From contig NC_077223.1 of NCBI RefSeq assembly GCF_024763615.1, positions 81,096,627-81,160,626 on the forward strand: a stretch of 64,000 nt of DNA, read 5' to 3'. The DNA is from Phlebotomus papatasi (taxonomy: Eukaryota; Arthropoda; Insecta; Diptera; Psychodidae). The notes beneath the pieces are model-generated. The model was not told the origin of the DNA. It was given only the letters and a program-made list of their open reading frames with translations, and made no database searches. Of this stretch, positions 45,001 through 57,000 are shown one piece after another; the stretch's first letter is position 1, and every line of letters starts with the position of its first letter. The translations under genes were made by a program, and so were the position numbers.

Positions 45001-48000
45001 TTAACTACTCAAGTATTTACCTGGTGTGATTATGTCTTTTACATTAATCAGAGGATTTATGGTACACTCCGACGCTTTCGTGAGATACCGCCATTTAACA
45101 CTCTCCTACTCCTAGTCAGATCTCTTCTCATCCCAGTGACGACTTACGGTGCTGAACTCATTTTCGCAGCTGATTGCGAAACACTAAGGCGTCTAGCGGT
45201 AACCTTTAACAATTGCGTTAGATACGTTTCTGGTCTCGGCCCTCGCGATCATATTTCTAGGCACCGCAACATTCTGGTGGGTTGTGATCTCCCATCACTC
45301 CTCCGTCAGAGAACGGTTTGCTTTCTGTTTCGTCTGATTTCATCGGGTCGTCCGCGCTAAATGACCTCACTTCTGATTCCTGGGGCCTATGCCAGGGTGC
45401 GGGGACTCTTGGTGCCGAGAGCTAACTCTAACCAGCTATCGCGAACAATATTTGTCGACGGGGTTGTCTTGTTCAACTTCCTTCCTTTGCATGCCAGATC
45501 ATCTTTGATCGACATCGCTACATTCTACCAGACTTGATCAGGTTAAATTCGTTTCTTTTTTTCTTTCTTTCTTCTTTGTTATTATTTTCCGATTTTGTAT
45601 TTTCCTTTATCTTTCTTTTTCAAACCATGTGAGAGGGGCGGGCCCCATTGGTATTGATTAAAATAAATAATAATAATAATAATCTCAGTATTTCGAATTG
45701 CAAGGACCCCGAGTTGCACTCATTTCGAGGTCACCTATAGAGAATCTTAGCTACCGTAAGCTTATCTGGGTTTTTTGAGAATCTCCTCAAAATCGACTTC
45801 TAGAAAATAGTTCGAAAATCATATTTTTCAAACTTTTATTTTTAGAAAAAGTTGTAGAAGCGGTGAATTTTCTATAGATAATAAGCTTGTTACAAAAGCA
45901 CATTAAAAGCTGTGACATACAAATGGCTTCATCAAACGCGAAACTGTCAAAGAACTTTTTGAAGAGTGTTATCACCGTGTTTAGTACACCCGATGCGCTT
46001 TTATATCGTGAGATGTTGCTCAATAAAAAAATCTTGCGAAAAGGTTTCAAGGGTTTCAAGACTTTTTACTCAACCTAATAATATCCTGAGGCACTCAATG
46101 GATCAAGTGGTAGAGCACTCGCTCTATGATGCAAGTGTCCTAGGTTCGAATCCCCTTTAGGTCACCAAGAATTTTCTGGCGTTAAAGGTGTTCGGATTAC
46201 AGCCAGTGAGCTCCACTGCACTTGATTCCACGGGCATGGGACTGACAATCTCATCCTGTATAAGAAAAAATAATAATGCATGTCTAGAAATCTTCTTGCG
46301 GGAAGGCCTAGTTCCTTCATGGAATGTTGGTCTAGCATTATTATTATTATCAATATCCTGACATCAAAGTTTACTGCACTTGTACTTACTAAGCCGGTTT
46401 AATTAGGAGAGGGTAATATCCCAGATACACTTACCACTTAAGCCGAGAGGCGACTTAGTGGAAAATGATGGTAATGTAGTTTGACCATTATTTCTAATAT
46501 AATTACGCTAAACCGTCTCTCGGCTAATCCTCTTGTCTGTCAAGACCCTAAGGCAATTCACACAATTTAACTTTTATGGCTCCGGCACACCTTTTAGATC
46601 AAGAAAATTTCATGAAGTCGAATTTCGGATCCATTTCTTTCTCACATGTTTTGCATATGTCTATCTCATTCTCTCGCACTCTTCTTCTTCTCTTAAACTC
46701 TAAATTCAATTTAGCTCAATCGATTTTGGTATGCGAGAGAATGAGATAGACATATGCAAAACATGTGAGAAAGAATGGGTTTCGAATTTCGACTTCATGA
46801 AATTTTCCTGATCTAAAAGATGTGCCGGAGCCATTAAGATTCATTTTTTTATTAAAGGAGTAGAAGCCATATTCAAAACTTACTAACCTCTGTTACTTTC
46901 TCTTGAGTATCGACTCATTGAAAATATACATCATAATTTTATATTTATCATTCCAAAAATGTGTATTTTCGAAAGTAGTGCTTACGTCCAAGTAGTATCC
47001 CACCCTACCTTATATAATTCAGCATATTTTTTACTTTTGGACATTTGAACTGATACTTAATATGCGAACTCGATGTGAAATTTATGAAAAAACTTTTGCA
47101 TTTTTAATAATGCTTCATGTTTCCTGTTTTCTTGCTGTTTTTGTGCAATTTTATATCTTTTTGAGGAATATAAAATGCATTAAAATTTAGTCGTGATTCT
47201 CAATCAATATTTTTCTTATCTCAATCCTTCTCATAACAAATTTTCATGCTAATCAACAGAAAAATAAAGTTTCATTGCTATTGCATGCTAAAGGACCTAA
47301 TCTTCTGTTTCATTTTACTAACTGATTTGATAGTCGAATGAAGCACATCAAATCAAATTTTATGGTAAAGGTCTTAAAAATGTTAGAATCAAAAGCTTCA
47401 CTTTTAGTGAACCGAGCTTTTATCTTTCAGCAGTTAATTTATGCTTGAGTGATTTTAGTCGAAGATACCAGCAATGACATCCTGAATTCAGGAAGAATAA
47501 AGAATATCAGAGAATAAAACGAGTTTAGTGTGAAGAAGCAAAGAACCGAGGAAGTCATAATAATTGAATTAAATGCATAAAGAAACGCAAAATTCTATGT
47601 GTCATAAGCAATTTTCATAATAGAATTTATTATCAGTTTACAGAGCAACTTTCAATATAGAACTTATACTTTACTAAATTTCTTTTTCTTTATACTTTTC
47701 CCATTACAAAAAAAAAAAGCAGTGCTTCTTTTGCTGGTACAACTGCTCCCAATTGGGGGTAAAGTTCCATTTGAATATTCAATTAAGAGAGAGTTAAACT
47801 TAATGCCACATATCATCCCCTAATTATAAAATTTAATTAATTCGTTTTCGCTGTCTTGGAGAAACTTTTCTCAGCTACAACCGAGAAAATTTCGAAATGG
47901 AGTAGAAATAGTTTATCTTTTTGTCCATGGTTAAAAAGAGCAAAAGAACTACCATGAAGCCGTGGGAAAGGTTGAGAAAATTTTCTGCTGTAAATTCCTC

Positions 48001-51000
48001 CTAATTCATCTTTCACCACAAGAAGACATATGTGGTAAAATGTTGAGATTCAAAATTTTCCTGGGTTAATTTTTTGTGTGGAAGAGGGAAATAGAGAATG
48101 AAATTGTTTTCTCTTGTGGTGAATCCTTGAAAATATTGCACAGAGAATCCCTTCAAAGTTGTTGAGTGGCAAATTGAAAAACTTTCTGGATACATTTCAA
48201 TTAAATCAATAACTAATTTAAGAAGTAATCTCCTGCCACCTTCGATGATTTATCATTGGACTCGGGAAGGAAGACTGCAATTGGGGTGATAACTGAAGAT
48301 TTCAGTTAAAATTATCTGATGATTCCCAAAGAACTCAAAGTATTTGTTTGGTCAGAAAACTTTCAATCAACTTCATTTAATGGAAAGATACACCATAGTG
48401 GAATTTAATTCGAACTTGATCTTCTCATCCCTTTTCTCTTGTGTCCCAGTTTTCACTTCTATATGAAACTTGTATGGGACATTTTACAATTTTATTGCAT
48501 TAGCTGCAAGTTTCCTCTATTACTTTGTGGACCACTAATACAATTCAATGGCAGAGTTTTCCAGGTGGAAACTTCTCACATTTTCACTTTACTTTGAATT
48601 TCCCGGGGTTTCACCTTTTGTGACATTTTAGGTTTCTGTCAGAGTGGTTGGTGGTGGAGGAGGTAACTTTCATAATCAATTGAGATAGTTTATCTAAGTT
48701 TACCTAATACTTCTCACAAATTTGAAGATAATCCGTGAGACGGGTTAGTGGAACAAGAGTGGGATTAAAGGCAGAATTGTGTTAATAAATTGTTTGATAG
48801 GGGAAAGTGGGGCATACAAATGCATACCTTCAGTATAGAAGTACCCCTACACTAGCTGAATTTAGAAATTTCTACTATAGGGAAGCCCAAGGCAGAATTA
48901 GTCACGGATAGTATTAGATTAGACCGTGAAGTATTATAGTTTTCTTTAGAAAGAATATTGAGCTTAATACTTTTTATTCAGAGCAATTAACTCCCAATTA
49001 AGAAGTTGGGACAATTTCACACATGCATAATTTTACCCTCTCTAGAAATCTATTAAGATTAGAATAAGCCAATTAGGGGAGACCGGGATACTTTTATCTT
49101 TCATAAATAGTATTAGGATATTGGCTGTATGAAACAGTGTAGTTCAAAGCTCTAAAATCCTTGACTTTTTCTAGAGAGGATAATGAAAAAAGTATGGCAC
49201 ATTAGCTATACGTGCCCCGGCCTGGATAGATATACAGTGCTGTCTCTCTATATGCATAACATGTCGATGCACAGCTTTTGTGTCGGTTGCATTCAAAATT
49301 AATTTGTTTACATTTTGACAAAGTAATAAAGAAAGTTATTTTCTTGGTAACTAATTTTTCTCGTTTTTAATTTTCTTAATTTTATTCTTGTCTCACACTA
49401 TTGTTGAAATAACACGGGAAATTCTAGAAAAATAAAAAATTAATAATTTATTAAAAGAAAGAAAAACCCGTTAGGAATTTCAAAAAAAATTATGCATATT
49501 CAGAGAGAGAACTGTCTAAAAAAGTACCCAAACTATGTATATAGAGATACAGCACTATAGCCACTTTTTGGGTACTAATTGCCACCAGTTTTCCAGACGA
49601 AATTTTAAACTGAAGATACCAAATATTGTTTCACTTGAAACACTGAAGCCCACTGATGCTAAATATGTCACTTAAACCCAAAGAAAAGCCGACATTTTTT
49701 TATGATATTCTTGCAATTGCGGCATAATGATGCAAACATCCTGAAAAAATCTATTTGACAAATTGCTAATACAAATGGAAATATTGCTTGGAATATCAAT
49801 AGTGCTTTTTCATCTAACAATTATCCATGTATTAGTGAAAAATCATTGATAGTTTTAGCCTGCCACGGAAGAGTGGCTACAACTGCCGCGAGGGCTTTTC
49901 AGTGTTTATCATCTTCTATAAAAAAATTATATAATTATTATCCAAGTGAAAAATATCTTTTAATTAACTTTGTTAAATCAGAAACAAGGTAAAACTATGA
50001 CATCTTGACTAGAAACTCAGAAAACCAATTACTGGGCCAAAAAATGTAACATCAAAATTACAATTTTATACTCATTTTATAAAAATGTTTCAAAATTGTA
50101 GGATAACAGGATCAGACTTATAAATATTTCTGGAAATATGGGGATGTGTTCCTACTTTAATTAAAGAAATACTTTGCTCAATGTACATTTTAAAGGAAAC
50201 GAGAAAAGTTCACTGCCTAATCTACCCCAGTCTCCCCTAATGTCCAGAAGCAGTATACTATTAGAAATAATTTTGTATAACGTGTGTCTTAATATGCAAA
50301 TTAAATAAGCAGAGTATGAGCTACATTGATTACAAATCCTATTCATCTGGCAAAATAATTTTAAAAGGAAATGTTGAAATCAACGAAACTGACCTACCTT
50401 TTTCTACGCATTTTTATCGCAATTTTAAATAGGGTAAGTGTGCCTAATTCCGGCCAGCTTGCAATTTCGGCCACCTTTTTTGTTCCTCGAATTTCCATGA
50501 ACTTTTAGATTTTACGTACTCTAGAGATTATACAATGCAAAAGAATATCAAAAAATGTAGCTTCGACAAACCAGATGACGTGAAAAAGATTTTGGAAGAA
50601 TTCCTGAAGGGCAAGGAACTATGAGAATGAAGGTGGCCGAAATAGGGCACCAAAGCTATGATACGACTATATTTTTATTCATTTTAAAATGTATTAAGAA
50701 TGATTTAAGAGTAAATAAAGACGGTAAACTCTTTACAAGGCTCCAAGCAACACTGTTTTGGAAGAAAGAATAAAAAAATGAATTTGTATTTAAAATATTA
50801 CATTTCAAACTTGAGACTTTGACGCTTGCATGCAACTATGCCGAAATTTGGCACACTTACCCTAATTACAAAGAGAATTTTTCAATTATTTCTGCTCAAA
50901 GCCCACAGAGAAAGCGGTATAATACCTTGATTTTTTCACCCCCTAAAATTTCCACTAAAATTTCCCGGACTAGAGACAACTTTTCTCAACGTAACTTCGC

Positions 51001-54000
51001 GTTTCAGGCGATTCTTAGAAATAGTATTACGCTGTTTGTTCATCCATTTGTCTGTCCAGCCCTTACCATCCCTAGATGCCTAACGGTTAGAGATAGAGAC
51101 TCGGGATCTTTGGCCAACTCCTCATAAGCCGACCCAGGAAACGTTAATATGCCTCTCCTTATCCCCCCAAAACCTTTCTCCACCAAAATCATGTGTTTTG
51201 GGATTACTTGAAAGCACGTCTTGTGATTTTTTGAAATTTCCTAGACCGATATTTCGTTCTTATAAGAAAATTGCATTGAATCATTCCTAATAACGGGTTC
51301 TCAAGGTCAAAAGTTAAAATGATTCCGTATTTCTAAACCGAATAATATTATGTTTTAGTCCATTGAAAATGTCTTGGCATTCCTGACAAACTTAAACTGA
51401 TTTATTTGATTATGAACCGGTTCATAAGTTGATAGATAATTCTTATCTGAAATTGAATTCTATTACTCTTAAGCTATTTTAGACACTCTTTTTTTTCCAT
51501 CGCTTCTCGGCCTAACGGCTAAAATCAAAGTGTAGTAGACGATCTTTTGAGTGATTCAATCTGTTCAATAAATAGGTTGTTAAATATTTCTGAGGTAGGG
51601 GGAACTGGGGCAGTAGTAAACTGGGGTAGTTGTAAACACTGTGATTTTTTTCATTAATTTTAAGACTCCAGAGGATAAAACCCATAAGCATTCATAGATA
51701 CCATGGGGATGTATGTCCACAGATGAATTGGTCAATAAAATCCTAATACTTTAAAAATAAAAATCATTTTTCCCGAAAATGTTGATATTTCAATTATTTT
51801 GGTCATTTGGATTTCCACCTGGAAATTAAAAACTGTGTAAAATAATCGAAATGTAGCAATACCGGTTCTTTCCTACAACCTTTAGGGTTATATTAATGTA
51901 TTTACTAAAGATATTGAGATTCTCAAGTTTTTAAAAGAATTAACAATTGGACAGAAAACAACATTTGGGGTAGATGTAAACAGGCAATTTCAATTTCACA
52001 AAATGAGTAGGTAAAAGAGCGGGAAATTGACCTTCATGCGAAATATCTATAATTCATAGATTACGTGTTTCAATAAAATTTCAATAAAAATTCATAGATT
52101 ACTGTGTTCAATAAAAAGTCACATGATGTCGAAATATGGGGAAAATCCATTGAAAAATGTCTTTGATATGCATGCTTTTAGTTTTTTTGCTATTTTAATT
52201 ATTCTTTGTAAAAAGTGTCGTGATTTTTTGAAAAATATACAGTTTTTATATATCTCTTAAGTAATTAAAATAATCGAAAGTGGTGCAAAGTTAATTTCAA
52301 GGGTGGAAAAAAGGGTGTTTACATCCTCCCAGAAAATGTTTACTTCTACCCCAGGTATTTTGTGAAAAGAGAAAAATGCACAGTGACACAAATTTTATTT
52401 TTATGGAAAACTCAATTGTTTTCCAGCATCCGCATTATCCTCGACGAATTGCCTATACCCAAGGGTAAAACATGAGCTAAGAAATATTTTCCAAAAAATC
52501 ACGGGGTCCTTGGAAAATCACCTCAAATTCGCATCTATCGAAAATGATTACATGTGCCCCAGTCTCCCCTATAGCATCTAAACGAGTTCGAACATTCCGA
52601 GGACGCTTTCCACTACTTTTTACTGGTCAAATTCCACTTTGGGCAATGTCTTAAGTGATTTGTAAATCGATTCAAATCGGCTGTGAATAACTCATAAAGA
52701 AATGACTCCCTGAGATAAACTCTGCGAAATCGCGAAATATTTGAATTCTTGAACATCTAACCATCTAAGGCAGAAGTTCCAGTATTTCACAAAGCCTGGG
52801 AAACACCTTACCACCCCTCTTTTAAAATTATTTCTCCTATTTCCTGTTTTTTTTAATCTAATATCTCATTCAGAGAATCTAAAAGAGCCTAAAAGAAATC
52901 TTAATATTTCTTTATAAAGGCAGCTTAAATCCAGGTTCGGTGCTTAAAACCAATTTCAAAACCGTTTCGAGAGTAAGGCGGTTAATCAGCTTTCCTGTAA
53001 TCGATTAATCGTGTACTTTACTTAGTACTTGAGGGTCATAATGTTTCTTTTTCTAATTGAATTTTATATCTACAAATCTGGATTTGTTATCTAAACTATC
53101 AGCGTAAAAGAATTATACAAAAATACATTATATCTAGTTAGTTTTGGTACTATCATTGAGCGCTTTTTTAATTTCATATTTAATAAGACACGGTATTTCT
53201 CTTCCTAGTTGAGTAGTTGCGACTGCCACCAACTTACCAATACCGGTCGCATAAGGTAAACGGCAGAAACTCCAACAATCAAGTAATAATAATAAATATA
53301 TAGTAATTATAAACAAATAAGCGTTATAAGGAGTTATAAGGACTATAGTTTTCTTGAGTAAGGTCTGCTTAAGATCAATTTTAAGTCACGCCTTTTTCAG
53401 AAATTAAATCAAATCATTTTGAAAATTATGAATTTCAGGATAAGCTACATTTACAAATTTAATTTTGAGTGAGACTATAAGTTCTTCACCGCTTAATAAT
53501 TAAGCTACATCCCATAAAAAACTGAAATTAAAAAATTTAAATCATGCATTGTTCATTTTGCTATAAATTTTTTTCTTTTAATGTATAAAACAATAAAAAT
53601 ATTAGTAATGTTGTGATTTCTTAAGTAATTCCACCTACTTTTTTTTTACGTATTTATCCAAAAATCCCTAGTTGGTAACCATTGTCTCGTAAGATTGTTT
53701 GGAATGAAATATTAATTTAAAAAAAAAACTGAAAAAAACGTAAAAAATTTATGAATTTTGCACTATATTCGTTCTTTCAAATATTTGGGGCGTGGTTAAG
53801 TTTCTAATGAATATTACCTTTAGCCCACGCCCTAGATTGAATTTATTTTCGTGGATTTTTTGGCTACGGTACGCATTATTACGTTACTGTGTGCATAGGA
53901 AGCATAAAAACAATTGAGAATAATTAGGGGAAAGTACTCTCCCATCGAACGTTCATGCCTTCGAATAATGTGAATTTTCTTTTATTTTTCCTAAGAGACT

Positions 54001-57000
54001 TACATATTTCTGTTAAATATTAGTTAGCTTATCATCAATTTGATAATTACAAGAAAAGTCACATTATTCGAAGGCATGAGCGTTCGAAGGGAGAGTGCTT
54101 TCCCCTATATACTTTTTTTTATGTAACTTAATAAAGGAATTCCAATACTTACCTTTCCAGTAGTTAAAAAAGAGTGTACCACTTGGTTTTTAATTTTCTA
54201 TTTGTGGAATAAATTGCGACAAAATTTCTCACATAACTGGCAATGAACCTAAAGTTAAGTAACTATATATAAAGAATGATACTTTTAGCAGAATATGTAC
54301 ACAGAGAAAATTTTTCAAGTATCCAGATTCAATACCCATATGGTATTAATTTTAATCCCACCATTTCAATACCAAAATTTATCCCAAATTTTCTTGAAAA
54401 TAGGATTGATTCTATATTGGGATTGATTCTATCCCACTCTGGGATTAATTTATAATTTCTATACTCTGGGATTGACTAAATTGATTCTAAGATTGATTCT
54501 ATTATTGGATTGATATACTTTATAGATTGATTCTACATAATGGATTCTATATCTAATTCTATTCTGGGATTGATTCTAAATTGATTCTATATTCTTTGAG
54601 ATCGATTCTATCCCACTAGATTGATTCTAACTCTGATTGATTCTATATCTGATTTTCTATCTCATTGATCTATCCCAAGATTGGGATTGATTTATAGAAT
54701 TCGATTCTATCCCATTCTGGGATTGATCTAATTCTGGGATCGATTCTATCCTCTGGGATTGCAGCATTGATTCTATTTTTGAAAGTCATTATTTATTAGA
54801 TTGATTCTAACTCAGATTCTATATTCTGGGATTGATTCTATCCCATTCTGGTATTGATTCTATCCCATTCTGATTCTATCCCATTCTGGGATTAATTCTA
54901 TCCCATTCTATTGATTCTATCCCATTTTGGATTCTATCCCACTCTGGGATTGATTCTATTCTATTCCACTCTGGGATTGATTCTATCCCACTGTGGGATT
55001 AATTCTATCCCACTTTGGGATTGATTCTATCCCATTTTGGTATTGACTACCCCATTTTTGTATTTTGGTATGTACACTGTATCCACTCCATTCCTTTTGC
55101 ACTAATAACCAGGCAAAAGACAGCATACACTCAGATTTCACTTTAAATACAGAACACTCGCACAAGACACGTCATTACCATCCTCCTTCCCAAACCGATT
55201 CCAAAAGGACTATAGGGTATTGATTTTATCCCACTGAGGTATATATTCTACGATACTATGGTATCAGTTTTATATTATTAAGGTATCATTCTCATTCCCG
55301 ATGGGATAGAATCAATCCCAAAATGGGATAGAATCAATCCCAGAGTGGGATAGAATCAATCCCATTAAATGGGATAGAATCAATCCCAGAGTGGGATAGA
55401 ATCAATCCCAGAGTGGGATAGAATCAATCCCAAAATGGGATAGAATCAATCCCAGAGTGGGATAGAATCAATCCCAAAATGGGATAGAATCAATCCCAGA
55501 GTGGGATAGAATCAATCCCAAAATGGGATAGAATCAATCCCAAAGTAGGATAGATTTAATCCCAGAGTGGGATAGAATCAATCCCAGAGTGGGATAAAAT
55601 CAATCCCAGAGTGGGATAGAATCAATCCCAGAGTGGGATAGATTTAATCCCAGAGTGGGATAGAATTAATCCCAGGGTGGGATAGAATCAATACCAAAAT
55701 GGGATAGAATCAATCCCAAAGTAGGATAGATTTAATCCCAGAGTGGGATAGAATCAATCCCAGAGTGGGATAAAATCAATTCCAGAGTGGGATAGAATCA
55801 ATCCCAGAGTGGGATAGAATCAATCCCAGAGTGGGATAGAATTAATCCCAGAGTGGGATAGAATCAATCCCAAAATGGGATAGAATCAATCCCAGAGTGG
55901 GATAGAATCAATCCCAGAGTGGGATAGAATCAATCCCAGAGTGGGATAGAATCAATCCCAAAATGGGATAGAATCAATCCCAGAGTGGGATAGAATCAAT
56001 CCCAAAATGGGATAGAATCAATCCCAGAGTGGGATAGAATCAATCCCAAAATGGGATAGAATCAATCCCAGAGTGGGATAGAATCAATACTGGAGTACCC
56101 TAAAGTCAATACTGAAATTAAATGAAATTAATCCCACAATGGGATGAAATTAGAAACTCATTGTGCTGTAATAAAGGAAACTCAAGCAGTCCCGTGGCGC
56201 AACTGGCTAAGGCGTCGACTCTCAAGTGAAGATTTGCTGCAAAGTTGTGAGATCGAATCTCGGCCGATGCAAAAAAATGGATTCTTGGTTGGACTTTGCG
56301 AAAATCAATACTACATTGGAATGAAATTAATACCAAAATGGGATAAAATAATCAATACCGGAGTACTCTAAAATCAATACCAAAGGGGGATGAAAATCAA
56401 TACGAAAAATAGGATGAAAATACCCTAAAATCAATACGAAAATTGGGATAAAAATATCCTGAAATCAATACGGAAAATGGGATAAAAACACCCTAAAATC
56501 AATACCAAGATGGGATAAAATTAATACCACAATACCCTAAAATCAATACTAACGAGGTATTGATTCCAAGGAATATTTTTTTTAATCAATACCTAAATAC
56601 CCTAAAATCAATCCCAGAATGGGATAGAATCAATCCCAAAATGGGATAGAATCAATCCCAGAGTGGAATAGAATCAATCCCAGAGTGGGATAGAATCAAT
56701 CCCAAAATGGGATAGAATCAATCCCAAAATGGGATAGAATCAATCCCAAAATGGGATAGAATCAATCCCAGAGTGGGATAGAATCAATACCAGAATGGGA
56801 TAGAATCAATACCAAAATGGAATTAAAATCAATACCAGAATGGGATAGAATCAATCCCAGAGTAGGATAAAAATCAATACCAGAGTGGGATAGAATCAAT
56901 ACCAAAATGGGATAGAATCAATACCAGAATGGGATAGAATCAATACCAAAATGGGATAGAATCAATACTCATTGCGATTGAAATTTAATGATTTTATGGT

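Noticed and set aside
46099..46155. Functional tRNA gene
   Set aside because: tRNA-like head of a SINE with target duplication and simple-repeat tail; no closing acceptor stem.
55290..56095. CRISPR array (regular ~22-bp repeats)
   Set aside because: Eukaryotic context; unit and linker are both repeated with no unique spacers; it is a tandem satellite-like array.
56189..56271. Functional tRNA gene
   Set aside because: A and B boxes are present but acceptor halves do not pair and the anticodon arm is poor; it matches a repeat elsewhere in the window.
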